Shown: positions 24,216-33,816, counted from the first letter of the stretch. The stretch: 35,152 nt of DNA from Rhizorhabdus sp. (GCF_018006725.1 NZ_JAGMXV010000021.1:1-35152), one strand, 5' to 3'. Program-made: numbers and translations. Notes: generated from the letters alone by a model not told the origin.

Positions 24216-27200
24216 ATGATATCCCGCATCTTCATCGATCGCCCGATCTTTGCCTGGGTCGTCGCGATCGTCATCATGCTGCTCGGTGCGGGCGGGCTGT
24301 TCAGCCTTCCCATCTCGCAATATCCGAACGTAGCCCCGCCCTCGGTCAATATCCGGGCCAATTATCCCGGCGCATCGGCGGAAACCGTCGAATCGAACAT
24401 CACCCAGATCATCGAGCAGCAGCTGTCGGGCATCGATGGCCTGCTCTATTTCTCGTCATCGTCGAGTTCGACGGGGCGATCCGAAATCACGGTGACGTTC
24501 GACAAGGGCGTCGACCCCGACATCGCGCAGGTCCAGGTCCAGAACCGCGTTCAGCAGGCCTTGCCGCGATTGCCCTCGCAGGTTCAGCAGCAGGGTCTGG
24601 TCGTGACGAAGTCGAACAGCGACTTCCTCATGGTCGTCAGCGTGTTCGACGAAAGCGACCGCAGCACCAACCGCGACGTGGCCGATTTCCTCGTGTCCAA
24701 TCTGCAGGACGGAATCGGACGCATCCAGGGCGTCGGCGACGTCAACGTCTTCGGCTCGTCTTATGCCATGCGCATCTGGCTGGACCCTTACAAGCTCGCT
24801 TCGGTGGGCCTCACGACCGCCGACGTGACGACGGCGATCGAGGGCCAGAACGCGCAGGTCGCGGCAGGTCAGATCGGCGGCGTTCCTTCGCCCGAAGACC
24901 AGATGCTCAACGCCATCGTCACCTCGCGATCGCGCCTGACGACGGTCGACGAGTTCAAGGCGATCATCGTCAAGATCCAGGGCGACGGATCGAACGTCCT
25001 GCTGAAGGATGTGGCGCGCGTCGAACTGGGCAGCGAATTCTACAACGTCGTCGGGCGGATCAATCGCCATCCGGGCGTGGGCCTCGCGGTGCTGCTCGCG
25101 CCGGGCGCCGATGCGCTCAAGACCTCCGAGCTGGTTCGCGCCTATGTCGACAACGCCTCCAAGACCTTTCCGCCCTATTACAGACACGCTTATCTGAACG
25201 ACGCGACCGCCTTCATCAAATTGTCGATCGAAGAGGTGGTGAAGACGCTGGTTGAGGCGATCATCCTCGTCGTCATCGTCATGTTCGTCTTCCTGCAGAG
25301 CTGGCGCGCGACCCTCATTCCGGCAATCGCGGTCCCGGTCGTGCTGCTCGGCACCTTCGGCGTGCTGGCCGTGGCCGGCTTCTCGGTGAATACGCTCACC
25401 CTGTTCGGTCTCGTGCTGGCGATCGGCCTGCTCGTCGACGACGCGATCGTGGTCGTCGAGAATGTCGAGCGCGTGATGGAGGAAGATCCCGACATCAGCC
25501 CGCGTGAAGCGACGATCAAGTCGATGTCCGAGATCAATACCGCGCTGATCGCAATCGCGCTGGTGCTGTCGGCCGTGTTCCTGCCTATGGCCTTTTTCGG
25601 TGGTTCGACCGGCGTGATCTACCGCCAATTCTCGGTTACCATCGTCGCATCGATGGTGCTGTCGGTGGTCGTGGCCCTGGTCCTGTCTCCCGCCCTTGCG
25701 GCGACGCTGCTCAAGCGACCCAACCATGAAGATCGCGCGCTGCGGACCGGCATAGTCGGCCGCGCTTATGGCTATGGCGACCGGTTCAACGCATGGTTCC
25801 GACGCTTTACAGAGCGTTATGTCGGGCTGGTGCAGCGGCTGTTCGGCCATGTCCGGCGCGCCCTGATCGTCTTCGTCCTGCTGCTCGTGGCGCTGGGCGT
25901 CGTGTTCTTCCAGTTGCCGACCGGCTTCGTTCCGACCGAGGACCAGGGCAATGCCCAGCTGCAATTCTCGCTCGCACCCGGCGCGACGCTGAACCGCACC
26001 GTCGGAGTCGCCAAGCAGATCGAACAGCGGCTCAGCCAGACCGAACCCGAGACGATCATCAATTACGGACTGATCAGCGGCTCCGGCTATGGCGGGCAGA
26101 GCCAGAATGTCGGGCGCGGCTTCATCGGCCTCGCTCCCTGGGACGAGCGCAAGGGCAGCGAGAACAGCGCGCAGTCGATCGCCACGCGCGTAACGCGCAA
26201 CCTCTCGGACATCCGCGAGGCGCAGATCTTCGTGCTCACGCCGCCGTCGATTCCCGGTCTCGGCCAGACCACCGGTTTCTCGATGGAATTGCTCAACAGC
26301 GGCAATCTCAGCCGCGAGGAGTTCAAGGCCCGCAAGGACCAGTTGCTGGCCGCTGCCGCCGCCGACCCGGATCTCGCCAATGTCCGCCTGAACTCCCTGG
26401 AGGATACGGCGACGCTGGCGGTGGACATCGATTCCGAGAAGGTCGGTGCGCTCGGCATTAGCCAGGCAAGCGTCAATCAGACGCTCTCGGCGGCCTGGGG
26501 CGGTCAATATGTCAACGACTTCGTCGACCGTGGCCGCGTGAAGCGCGTCTTCATCCAGGGCGACGCGCAATATCGCAGCAAGCCCGAGGATCTCGCCGCC
26601 TGGCATGTTCGCTCCGCCACCGGGCAGATGGTCCCCTTCTCGGCCTTCGCGACGGTCCGCTGGGCGCAGACCCCGAACGTGCTCACGCGCTTTAACGGCA
26701 TTTCCAATTTCACGCTCCAAGGCCAGGGCGCTCCGGGCAAGAGCTCCGGCGACGCGATGAAGCGGATCGAGGAATTGGCGGCACAGGTCCCCGGCGTCTC
26801 GGTCGACTGGTCGGGACTCAGCTATCAGGAGCGGATTTCGGGAGGGCAGGCGCCGCTGCTCTATGCGCTGTCGGTGCTGGTCGTCTTCCTGTGCCTTGCC
26901 GCCTTGTACGAGAGCTGGTCGGTCCCGACCGCCGTCATCCTGGTCATCCCGCTCGGCCTGATCGGCGCCACGCTGGCCGTGCTGTTGCGCGGGCTGGAAA
27001 ATGACATCTTCTTCCAGGTCGGCCTGGTCACCACCATGGGATTGAGCGCCAAGAACGCGATCCTGATCGTCGAGTTTGCGATCGCCGCCGAGAAGGAAGG
27101 AAAGACCGCGCTGGAAGCCGCGATCGAGGCGTCACGCATCCGGTTGCGGCCGATCCTGATGACCAGCTTCGCCTTCATGTTCGGCGTGGTTCCGCTGGCG

Positions 27201-27362
27201 ATCTCGACGGGCGCCGGCGCGCAGGCGCGCGTTGCGATCGGCACGGCGGTGCTGGGCGGCATGTTCACCGCGACTCTGCTTGCGGTTTTCTACGTTCCAC
27301 TCTTCTATGTGCTTGTCCGGCGAATCTTCCCGGACAAGGCGGGACATGGGGCGAGCGCCTGA
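24216..27362 (+). CDS. RND multidrug efflux pump, HAE1 family (AcrB/MexB type)
   Basis: A 1048-residue inner-membrane proton/drug antiporter, of normal family length. It begins MISRIFIDRPIFAWVVAIVIML (TM1), and has a porter domain with YPNVAPPSVNIRANYPGASAETVE, proton-relay Asp408 and Asp409 in TM4 (LAIGLLVDDAIVVVENVERVM), and the TM10 Lys in TTMGLSAKNAILIVEFA. Two large periplasmic loops and 12 TM segments are evident. The residues needed for transport are present, so it should be active. Substrates are hydrophobic or amphiphilic compounds by family; which ones is unknown. Its stop overlaps the ATG of the channel gene by one base (TGATG), so the three genes are one operon. Confidence 0.97.
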   Translation: MISRIFIDRPIFAWVVAIVIMLLGAGGLFSLPISQYPNVAPPSVNIRANYPGASAETVESNITQIIEQQLSGIDGLLYFSSSSSSTGRSEITVTFDKGVDPDIAQVQVQNRVQQALPRLPSQVQQQGLVVTKSNSDFLMVVSVFDESDRSTNRDVADFLVSNLQDGIGRIQGVGDVNVFGSSYAMRIWLDPYKLASVGLTTADVTTAIEGQNAQVAAGQIGGVPSPEDQMLNAIVTSRSRLTTVDEFKAIIVKIQGDGSNVLLKDVARVELGSEFYNVVGRINRHPGVGLAVLLAPGADALKTSELVRAYVDNASKTFPPYYRHAYLNDATAFIKLSIEEVVKTLVEAIILVVIVMFVFLQSWRATLIPAIAVPVVLLGTFGVLAVAGFSVNTLTLFGLVLAIGLLVDDAIVVVENVERVMEEDPDISPREATIKSMSEINTALIAIALVLSAVFLPMAFFGGSTGVIYRQFSVTIVASMVLSVVVALVLSPALAATLLKRPNHEDRALRTGIVGRAYGYGDRFNAWFRRFTERYVGLVQRLFGHVRRALIVFVLLLVALGVVFFQLPTGFVPTEDQGNAQLQFSLAPGATLNRTVGVAKQIEQRLSQTEPETIINYGLISGSGYGGQSQNVGRGFIGLAPWDERKGSENSAQSIATRVTRNLSDIREAQIFVLTPPSIPGLGQTTGFSMELLNSGNLSREEFKARKDQLLAAAAADPDLANVRLNSLEDTATLAVDIDSEKVGALGISQASVNQTLSAAWGGQYVNDFVDRGRVKRVFIQGDAQYRSKPEDLAAWHVRSATGQMVPFSAFATVRWAQTPNVLTRFNGISNFTLQGQGAPGKSSGDAMKRIEELAAQVPGVSVDWSGLSYQERISGGQAPLLYALSVLVVFLCLAALYESWSVPTAVILVIPLGLIGATLAVLLRGLENDIFFQVGLVTTMGLSAKNAILIVEFAIAAEKEGKTALEAAIEASRIRLRPILMTSFAFMFGVVPLAISTGAGAQARVAIGTAVLGGMFTATLLAVFYVPLFYVLVRRIFPDKAGHGASA

Positions 27363-28834
27363 TGCGGAAAAGTCTGACGTCGATCATCCTGTTGGCGACG
27401 ACGAGCGCCTGCACGCTGGCCCCGGATTACAAGCGCCCTCTGGCCGCCGTGCCGGCAACCTTGCCCGACCCTGCCGCAGCTGCCGAGGGCGAGCGGCCGG
27501 CGGCGCTCAGCTATCGTGACGTGTTCCGCGACGAGAAGCTGGTCGCGCTGATCGATCAGGCGCTGGCCAACAACCAGAATCTGAAAGCCGCCTATGCCAA
27601 TGCCCGCGCCGCCCGCGCGCAGGTGACGGTTGCGCGCTCCTCGCTGTTTCCGCAGATCGACGTGTCGGCCGACGTCACCAAGGCAGACAGCTCGAACGAG
27701 ATCCAGGTTGGCGGCAATGCGAGCGTAGCCACGCGCGGCCGGAGCACTGGCGGCGCCATCGCCACTTTCCGCACCGACGCCCAAGCCAGCTGGGAAATCG
27801 ATCTGTTCGGCCGGATTCAGAGCCTGTCGAACGCCGCACTCAACGAGTATCTGGCGACCGAAGCCGCCCGGCGCGGCGTACGCCTCAGCCTCGTGGCGGG
27901 CGTAGCCAACGCCTATCTCACCCTGGCAACCGACCGCAGCCTCCTCGAGGTCGCGAAGGAAACCAGCGCGGCCGCAGCGAAGAGCGTCGAACTGACGCGA
28001 TCGCTGCTCGAAGGCGGCGTCGCTGCGCGCACCGATCTGCGCCAGGCGGAAACGGTGCTCGCGCAGGCGCAGTCGGACCAGGCCAATCTCGAAACGCTGA
28101 TCGAGCAGGATCGCAACGCGCTCCAACTGCTCGTCGGTGCGCCGGTGCCCGATGCGATGCTGCCCGCCTCGATCGAGTCGGTCGATGCGCAGATCGCCGA
28201 GGTTCCGGCCGGCCTCGACTCCTCGATTCTGCTGCGTCGCCCCGATGTGGTTCAGGCCGAATATACGCTACGGGCCGCAAATGCCCGCATCGGCGCTGCG
28301 CGGGCGGCCTTCCTGCCGCGCATCGCGCTCACCGCGCTGGGTGGCTTCGCCAGCACGACGCTGGCCGACCTGTTCGTGCGGGGCGCGCGCACGTGGAGCG
28401 TCGCGCCTTCGGCCACGCTGCCGATCTTTACCGGCGGCGCGAATGTCGGCAATCTGCGCGCCAGCAATGCCCAGCGCGACCAGGCAGTCGCCCAATATCA
28501 GACCGCGATCCAGACGGCGTTCCGCGACGTCTCCAACGCCCTTGCCCGTCGCGCAACAATCGACGAACAATATGCCGCGAGCAGCAAGCTCGATGCCGCC
28601 GCACAGGACTCGCTGACGCTCGCCGACGCCCGCTATCGCAACGGGATCGATCCCTATCTCACTCTGCTCGATGCACGGCGGACCGCCTATGGTGCGGCTC
28701 GCACATTGGCTCAGACCCGTCTGCTCAAGGCGCAGAATCTGGTCGCCCTCTATCAGTCGCTGGGGGGAGACGAGTTGATCGACGCGACGCCGGGCCAGGA
28801 CAGCCGGATGGCCATGCGCCGCGCGGCCGACTGA
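27362..28834 (+). CDS. outer-membrane efflux channel lipoprotein (OprM/NodT family)
   Basis: A 490-residue TolC-like outer-membrane factor. MRKSLTSIILLATTSAC gives a lipid-modified Cys17, followed by TLAPDYKRP typical of NodT/OprM proteins. Two OEP repeats are visible: the first from about 55 (YRDVFRDEKLVALIDQALANNQNLKAAYANARAAR) and the second from about 280 with LLRRPDVVQAEYTLRAANARIGAARAAFLPRIALT. It completes a tripartite pump with the two preceding genes and is translationally coupled to the pump. The C-terminal tail MRRAAD is unremarkable. Confidence 0.95.
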   Translation: MRKSLTSIILLATTSACTLAPDYKRPLAAVPATLPDPAAAAEGERPAALSYRDVFRDEKLVALIDQALANNQNLKAAYANARAARAQVTVARSSLFPQIDVSADVTKADSSNEIQVGGNASVATRGRSTGGAIATFRTDAQASWEIDLFGRIQSLSNAALNEYLATEAARRGVRLSLVAGVANAYLTLATDRSLLEVAKETSAAAAKSVELTRSLLEGGVAARTDLRQAETVLAQAQSDQANLETLIEQDRNALQLLVGAPVPDAMLPASIESVDAQIAEVPAGLDSSILLRRPDVVQAEYTLRAANARIGAARAAFLPRIALTALGGFASTTLADLFVRGARTWSVAPSATLPIFTGGANVGNLRASNAQRDQAVAQYQTAIQTAFRDVSNALARRATIDEQYAASSKLDAAAQDSLTLADARYRNGIDPYLTLLDARRTAYGAARTLAQTRLLKAQNLVALYQSLGGDELIDATPGQDSRMAMRRAAD

Positions 28835-28877
28835 TTCAGCCAGCCGCCGTTCAGACTTCCGGCCGCAAGGGCGCTTC

Positions 28878-29603
28878 ATGAATGTCCGTCGGGCCATAGC
28901 GAGCCGGCTCGCCGACCGGGATCTGCTCGGCCGACGGACCGTCAGCCTGCTGCTCGTCGGCGTCATCCACCTGCTCGGCTTCCTCCTGCTGCTGTCGCTT
29001 GCACCGAATGTGCTGCGCCGGGTGGCGCCCGAGCTGAAAAGCTTTCCGCTGCTATCGATATCGGAAGAGCCGGCGCCCAAAGTCGCTGCGACGTCGAGTG
29101 CACCGCGCAAGCAGGTGAAGGTCACGCCGCCCACCCCACCGACCGCGCCTGAAGTCCCCAAGCTGCCTTCGAACATCATCTGGATGACGGCCGAACAGTT
29201 TCGCGCCACCGACATCTCGAAATTCTCGCCGCGCGAGGCGAAGGATGCTTCGGGCACGGGTGGCACCGCGACGGCTGAAGCCGAAGGCGCGGGCGAAGGA
29301 CCAGGCGGTCAGAAGCTATACCCCGCCGACTGGTATCGCGAGCCTACGACGGCCGAGATGGCTTTCTACCTGAAGGGCAAGCGTCAGGCGGGCTGGGGCA
29401 TGATCGCGTGCCGGACCGCACCGCAATTCCGCGTGGAGGATTGCCAGGAGATCGGGGAGTCCCCGACCGGTTCGGGCCTCGCCAATGCGCTGCGCCAGGC
29501 ATCGTGGCAGTTCCGCGTTCGGCCACCCAGCATCGGCGGCAAGCCGCAGGTCGGCGCCTGGGTCAAGATCCTCTTCGACTTCCAATATGGCGTGATGAAA
29601 TAG
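28878..29603 (+). CDS. TonB-like membrane-anchored protein
   Basis: A 241-residue protein I cannot name exactly. It has a single N-terminal TM helix (about 22-42, VSLLLVGVIHLLGFLLLLSL), a Pro/Lys/Thr-rich linker (about 66-97), a Gly/Ala/Glu-rich stretch (about 124-145), and a C-terminal domain of about 85 residues ending ALRQASWQFRVRPPSIGGKPQVGAWVKILFDFQYG. That ending resembles TonB C-terminal domains (helix, then RxxPPxxxGKPVxxWVxxxxxF). Two Cys (CRTAPQFRVEDCQ) could pair. ATG 28878 has AAGGG 6 bases before it. It follows the channel gene by 43 bases, as a fourth operon member. It may couple proton motive force to an outer-membrane partner; inference only. Confidence 0.8.
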   Translation: MNVRRAIASRLADRDLLGRRTVSLLLVGVIHLLGFLLLLSLAPNVLRRVAPELKSFPLLSISEEPAPKVAATSSAPRKQVKVTPPTPPTAPEVPKLPSNIIWMTAEQFRATDISKFSPREAKDASGTGGTATAEAEGAGEGPGGQKLYPADWYREPTTAEMAFYLKGKRQAGWGMIACRTAPQFRVEDCQEIGESPTGSGLANALRQASWQFRVRPPSIGGKPQVGAWVKILFDFQYGVMK

Positions 29604-29675
29604 GCGGAGGCAACCGTTCAGCACATGGTCAGTTGATCTTGGACAAAGACCCACCGAGACAATGGGACCAGAGAT

Positions 29676-30071
29676 ATGACCAGGTTGTTCTTCTTTGCTT
29701 TGCTTTCCGTCACCGCCGTCACCCCAGCCATGGCACAATTGCAGCTGGGCGAGCGCCCGATCACCCGAGCCGAGGTCGCTAAAGTAGCCAAGGCGCAATT
29801 CGCCGAGATGGACGCGAACAAGGACGGCTCGGTCAGCCCGTCCGAGTTCGAAGCCTATCGGGAAAAGCAGAATGCCCGCCCCGATCAGGGCCGGGGCCTG
29901 ACCCATATCGGCCGCAGCTGGTTCGACAAATGCGACACGGACGGCGACGAGCGGGTGAGCCTGAGCGAGGCCCAGGCGCGCCCGCTGGGGTTGTTCGACA
30001 TGGCCGACACCGATCGGGATGGCACCGCCAGCCTCGCCGAACAGCAGATCGCGTCGATCTTCATCCGGTGA
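29676..30071 (+). CDS. secreted EF-hand calcium-binding protein
   Basis: A 131-residue protein with signal peptide MTRLFFFALLSVTAVTPAMA and three EF-hand loops: DANKDGSVSPSE (46-57), DTDGDERVSLSE (87-98) and DTDRDGTASLAE (111-122). All keep acidic residues at positions 1, 3 or 5 and Glu at 12, though the second has Glu-Arg in place of Gly at position 6 and the third has Ala where a hydrophobic is usual at 8. Probably periplasmic calcium binding. It stands alone, 72 bases after the TonB-like gene and convergent with glcB (19-base gap). Function beyond Ca2+ binding unknown. Confidence 0.9.
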   Translation: MTRLFFFALLSVTAVTPAMAQLQLGERPITRAEVAKVAKAQFAEMDANKDGSVSPSEFEAYREKQNARPDQGRGLTHIGRSWFDKCDTDGDERVSLSEAQARPLGLFDMADTDRDGTASLAEQQIASIFIR

Positions 30072-30090
30072 GGCCGGCTGGGCCGACCGC

Positions 30091-32193
30091 TCAGTGGGCG
30101 GCCTTGACCTTCAGGCGGAAGGCGTGGAGCAGCGGCTCGGTATAGCCGTTGGGCTGCTCGACGCCTTCGAACACCAAGGCGCGCGCCGCCTGGAAGGCCA
30201 GGCTGTCCGCCTCCCGCCCGGCCATCGGCCGATACAGCGGGTCACCGGCATTCTGCGCATCGACCTTGGCCGCCATGCGCGACAGCGCCGCCTCGACCTC
30301 CTCGGCCGACGCCACGCCGTGCAGCAGCCAATTGGCCATATGCTGCGAGGAGATGCGCAGCGTTGCGCGATCCTCCATCAGGCCGACATCATGAATGTCG
30401 GGCACCTTGGAGCAGCCGACGCCCTGATCCACCCAGCGCACCACATAGCCCAATATGCCCTGCGCATTATTGTCCAGTTCGGCACGAATCTCCTCGGGCG
30501 TCCAATTGTGGCCCTGCGCGACTGGAACCGACAACAGCCGGTCGATGCTGGCGACGGGCTCCGCGCGGCGCTCGTCCTGCCGGGCGAACACGTCGACCTC
30601 GTGATAATGGGTCGCGTGCAGCGTGGCCGCGGTCGGCGACGGCACCCAGGCGGTGTTGGCGCCGGTCCGCGGATGCCCGATCTTCTGGGCGAGCATGTCG
30701 CCCATCCGGTCGGGCGCCGCCCACATGCCCTTGCCGATCTGCGCCTTGCTCGACAGACCGCAGGCGAGGCCGATCTGGACGTTGCGATCCTCATAGGCGG
30801 CGATCCAGTCGCTCGTCTTCATGTCGCCCTTGCGGATCATCGGTCCGGCACGCATCGAGGTGTGCATCTCGTCGCCGGTGCGATCGAGAAAGCCGGTGTT
30901 GATGAACATGATCCGGTCCTTCACCGCCTCGATGCAGGCGGCGAGGTTGGCCGAGGTGCGGCGCTCCTCGTCCATCACGCCGACCTTCAGCGTATGGCGG
31001 TCGAGACCGAGCAGATCCTCGATCGCGTCGAACAGCCGGTTGGTGAAGCCGGCCTCCTCGGGACCGTGCATCTTCGGCTTGACGATGTAGATCGATCCCG
31101 TCGCGCTGTTGCGATAGCGGCCGAGCCCGCGCACGTCGTGCAACGCGATCAGGCTGGTGACGATGCCGTCGAGTATGCCTTCGGGGGCCTCGCTTCCATC
31201 GGGGAGCAGCACCGCCGGGGTCGTCATCAGATGACCGACATTGCGCACGAAGACGAGGCTGCGGCCCGGAAGGGTGAAAGCCGTGCCATCCGGCGCGACA
31301 TAAGCGCGATCATCGTTGAGGCGGCGGGTAATGGTCCGTCCGCCCTTGTCAAAGCTCTCTTCCAGATCGCCTTTCATCAGGCCGAGCCAGTTGGAATAGG
31401 CAAGGACCTTGTCCTGCGCATCAACCGCCGCGACCGAATCCTCGAGGTCGCAGATCGTCGTGAGCGCGGATTCCAGGATCACGTCGGCGAGCCCCGCCGG
31501 ATCTTCACGGCCGATCGGATGGGCGCGATCGATCACCAGTTCGATATGAAGACCGTTGTTCCGCAACAGCAGATTGTCATCTGCGCGACCGACGAGCTGC
31601 GCGGGGTCGGCCAGAACCGGTGCATCGCCCTTCCAATCCGCCCAGCTTGCGTCCGCCAGCGGCACCGCGCGGTCGAGAAACGCCTTCGCCCAGGCAATAA
31701 CTTTGGCCCCACGCTCCGCATCATAGCCCGGTCCTGCCGGAGAGCCCGGAATGGCGTCGGTGCCGTAAAGCGCGTCATAGAGGCTGCCCCAGCGCGCATT
31801 GGCGGCGTTCAGCAGGAAACGCGCGTTGAGGATCGGCACCACCAGCTGCGGCCCGGCCGTGGTCGCCAGTTCGGCGTCGACATTGCGGGTGCCGACCGCG
31901 AAGGGGGCCGGCTCGGGCACGAGATAGCCGATCGACGAGAGGAAGGCCTTGTAGGCGTCCATGTCGATCGGCTGGCCGGCGCGCTCGCCATGCCAGGCGT
32001 CGATCTGCGCCTGCAGTGCGTCGCGGCGGGCGAGCAGATCGCGATTTTCCGGGACGAAGCGCGCGAAGATGTCGGCGGCCCCCGCCCAGAACGCGTTGGG
32101 CGCGATGCCCGTCCCCGGCAGCGCGCGGTCCTCGATGAAGCGGACGAGTTCATCCGCGATCTTCAGACCTGCTCTGTCCACCATCGTCGTCAT
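30091..32193 (-). CDS. glcB: malate synthase G
   Basis: A 700-residue cytoplasmic enzyme condensing glyoxylate with acetyl-CoA to malate in the glyoxylate/glycolate routes. ATG 32193 has GAGG 6 bases before it. Length and sequence match the monomeric G isoform: [38 protein letters not shown], and [21 protein letters not shown] with Cys594 and catalytic Asp608, 14 residues apart as for Cys617/Asp631 of E. coli. No isocitrate lyase or glycolate oxidase gene is nearby. A perfect AT-rich inverted repeat lies 80 bases upstream and may control it. Confidence 0.97.
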   Translation of the reverse strand: MTTMVDRAGLKIADELVRFIEDRALPGTGIAPNAFWAGAADIFARFVPENRDLLARRDALQAQIDAWHGERAGQPIDMDAYKAFLSSIGYLVPEPAPFAVGTRNVDAELATTAGPQLVVPILNARFLLNAANARWGSLYDALYGTDAIPGSPAGPGYDAERGAKVIAWAKAFLDRAVPLADASWADWKGDAPVLADPAQLVGRADDNLLLRNNGLHIELVIDRAHPIGREDPAGLADVILESALTTICDLEDSVAAVDAQDKVLAYSNWLGLMKGDLEESFDKGGRTITRRLNDDRAYVAPDGTAFTLPGRSLVFVRNVGHLMTTPAVLLPDGSEAPEGILDGIVTSLIALHDVRGLGRYRNSATGSIYIVKPKMHGPEEAGFTNRLFDAIEDLLGLDRHTLKVGVMDEERRTSANLAACIEAVKDRIMFINTGFLDRTGDEMHTSMRAGPMIRKGDMKTSDWIAAYEDRNVQIGLACGLSSKAQIGKGMWAAPDRMGDMLAQKIGHPRTGANTAWVPSPTAATLHATHYHEVDVFARQDERRAEPVASIDRLLSVPVAQGHNWTPEEIRAELDNNAQGILGYVVRWVDQGVGCSKVPDIHDVGLMEDRATLRISSQHMANWLLHGVASAEEVEAALSRMAAKVDAQNAGDPLYRPMAGREADSLAFQAARALVFEGVEQPNGYTEPLLHAFRLKVKAAH

Positions 32194-32272
32194 GTCAGCC
32201 TCGCCATCGAAAGAGATGACGCACCGATTAGCGCAGGCGGTGATTGGAAACTATTGGGATAATATGCGCGAC

Positions 32273-32295
32273 ATTAATTCCTTATGGGAATTAAT
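32273..32295 (-). promoter_or_regulatory. AT-rich inverted repeat upstream of glcB
   Basis: ATTAATTCC-TTATG-GGAATTAAT, perfect 9-bp arms, the most AT-rich spot in the region. It touches the stop codon of the small Cys-rich gene (32295-32297). On the minus strand it is followed by CATATTATC, a possible -10, so it could be an operator overlapping the glcB -35. It could instead fold as a terminator of the upstream gene. Confidence 0.55.
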
Positions 32296-32507
32296 CAGCC
32301 GCCCATCCGCCCCGTCCTGAACCATCGGCGCGAAGAACCGAAGCGCATCAGCTCGCATCCGCAATGGCGGCAGACGGCATGGCTGATCCCGTTGATTTCT
32401 GTGCGGCTGCCACCGACGGCCGAGTGCCGGCCATTCTCGCAGGCGAGAGCGCTGGCTTTTTCAGGCGGGGCAGAGCTCGGCATGCTGGGGACCGAGGCAA
32501 GCGACAT
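32295..32507 (-). CDS. small Cys-rich protein, possible zinc ribbon
   Basis: A 70-residue protein. ATG 32507 has GGAAAGG 9 bases before it; ATG 32516 and GTG 32525 are alternatives. The N-terminal 20 residues are Ser/Pro/Ala-rich. Then come Cys23 and His28 (ACENGRHSAV) and AVCRHCGCELMR with Cys46, Cys49 and Cys51, followed by a basic end RRWFRTGRMGG. The CxxC plus upstream Cys/His looks like a small zinc ribbon. I do not recognise a named family. It lies between the anti-sigma gene (86-base gap) and glcB, all on the minus strand. Coding is supported by the ordered metal-ligand pattern and ribosome-binding site, not by any homologue I can name. Confidence 0.6.
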   Translation of the reverse strand: MSLASVPSMPSSAPPEKASALACENGRHSAVGGSRTEINGISHAVCRHCGCELMRFGSSRRWFRTGRMGG

Positions 32508-32593
32508 GGCGGACATCCTTTCCACCGGGTTGGCGTGGATGTTCTCTGGAAGTGCAGTTTTGCCGGCTTATTTCACCCCTGAAACTTTAGCAG

Positions 32594-33298
32594 TCATTTT
32601 CGGCGAGCCAGCCAGCCCGAATCGCGCGCCCGCCGCTCGGCGGCGGCATCGAGCGGTTCTCCCGTCATCATGTCCTGCGCCTGCGCCATGATCGCGGCTT
32701 CGGCGGACCCGGCCTGCCGATAGGCGCCACCCCCCGACCGATGGCCCGCGACATAGCGCTGAACTGTCCATCCGGAAGGCTCCCGGCAGCCGATTCCGGA
32801 GCCGGCAGGTCCGACGAAGGTCCGGCAGAGCCTCCCTTCGGTTCCGGTCGCGAAGCTAACGCCGATCCGGTAAGCGCCCGAAGGCGCCGAAGCGAGTTGC
32901 CGGTCCAGCGCCTCCGCGAGATCGCCCTGCGCCACAAGGATACCGGCGCGATCGGAGACCGGGCTTTTCTTTGCGTCGGGCAGCTGCTGTCCGAGCATGA
33001 CGCCTGCGACGAGGGCCGCTGCCAGAGCGGCAGCGGCCCGGACATAGGAGGTCTTTGCCGGGGCTCTCCCTGGCAAGGCGATGACGTTGGAAGGCTGTGC
33101 GAGGGTGGCCGCCAGACGATCTGGAACCGGCTCCTGCGCGATAGGCGCGAAATGGCCGGCAACACTATCGCGCAAAGCCCGGTGACGACGCACGCTTTCC
33201 GCAAGCGCCGGGTCGGTCCGCAGGCGCTTCTCGAAGCGCAGCCGGTCGAGGGGCAGCATCTCGCCATCGACATAGGCCATGATCTCTTCATCCGTCAT
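32594..33298 (-). CDS. anti-sigma factor (membrane-anchored, zinc-finger-like N-terminus lacking Cys)
   Basis: A 234-residue protein whose ATG (33298) overlaps the sigma stop as ATGA. The N-terminal 50 residues (MTDEEIMAYVDGEMLPLDRLRFEKRLRTDPALAESVRRHRALRDS) match the helical anti-sigma fold of ChrR/RsiW-type proteins, but the HxxxCxxC zinc motif is absent. One TM helix follows (about 86-103), then a periplasmic domain of about 130 residues with two Cys (LCRTFVGPAGSGIGC) that could form a disulfide. Role: hold the ECF sigma at the membrane until an envelope signal arrives. A longer frame exists upstream but overlaps the sigma gene and is not real. Confidence 0.88.
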   Translation of the reverse strand: MTDEEIMAYVDGEMLPLDRLRFEKRLRTDPALAESVRRHRALRDSVAGHFAPIAQEPVPDRLAATLAQPSNVIALPGRAPAKTSYVRAAAALAAALVAGVMLGQQLPDAKKSPVSDRAGILVAQGDLAEALDRQLASAPSGAYRIGVSFATGTEGRLCRTFVGPAGSGIGCREPSGWTVQRYVAGHRSGGGAYRQAGSAEAAIMAQAQDMMTGEPLDAAAERRARDSGWLARRK

Positions 33299-33786
33299 GC
33301 CCGTTCTCCCAGATGATCCATCAGCGCCTGGCGCCCGCGCACAAGGCGCGACGTTATCGTTCCCATCGGCAGATCGAGAAGCTCGGCGGCTTCGCGATAG
33401 GCCAGCCCCTCGACCAGCACGAGCGCGATGACCTCGCGCTGTTCGGGCGGCAAAGCTGCCATCGCCCGGTCGACATTGTTGAGTTCGACGCGTGCCTCCA
33501 TCTGCCGGTCGCCAGCGTCGGGCAGGTCCAAGCCGTCCGCGTCGACCGGCACCGTCTCCCCCCGCCGCCGCCGCGATCGCAATTCGTCGATCCAGCAATT
33601 GCGGATGATCCGGTACATCCAGGAATCGAGCCGCGTCCCCTCGGCCCACTGATCCTCGGCCTTCAATGCTCGCTCCAGAGCGATCTGGCAGAGATCGTCG
33701 GCATCGGCGACATCAAGCGTCAGCGAGCGCGCGAAGCGGCGCAGACGGGGCAGCAGATCGAGCAGGTCCCGTTCGAATCCCGTCAC
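33295..33786 (-). CDS. ECF-family RNA polymerase sigma factor
   Basis: A 163-residue group IV sigma factor. It starts at GTG 33786 with GGAGG 9 bases before. Region 2 is DLLPRLRRFARSLTLDVADADDLCQIALERAL through WMYRIIRNCWIDELRSRRRR (about 9-75), and region 4 is AMAALPPEQREVIALVLVEGLAYREAAELLDLPMGTITSRLVRGRQAL (about 108-155) with a helix-turn-helix. No C-terminal extension. It is coupled to the anti-sigma gene and divergent from a subtilase gene across 124 bases. It is not EcfG itself as far as I can tell, since no phyR or nepR lies beside it. Confidence 0.95.
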   Translation of the reverse strand: MTGFERDLLDLLPRLRRFARSLTLDVADADDLCQIALERALKAEDQWAEGTRLDSWMYRIIRNCWIDELRSRRRRGETVPVDADGLDLPDAGDRQMEARVELNNVDRAMAALPPEQREVIALVLVEGLAYREAAELLDLPMGTITSRLVRGRQALMDHLGERA

Positions 33787-33816
33787 ATTTCCTGTCCTCC
33801 ACGAAGGATGGCTTTG

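Noticed and set aside
24456-26720. 754-codon minus-strand frame opposite the RND pump
   Set aside because: Composition is His/Asp/Arg-rich noise, and the plus strand encodes a complete HAE1 pump.
30019-32262. 747-codon plus-strand frame opposite malate synthase
   Set aside because: Shadow frame overlapping the end of the EF-hand gene; no motif, no start signal.
33299-33649. N-terminal extension of the anti-sigma reading frame
   Set aside because: It overlaps almost the whole ECF sigma gene in another frame. The ATG at 33298 with ATGA coupling and a typical anti-sigma N-terminus is the real start.
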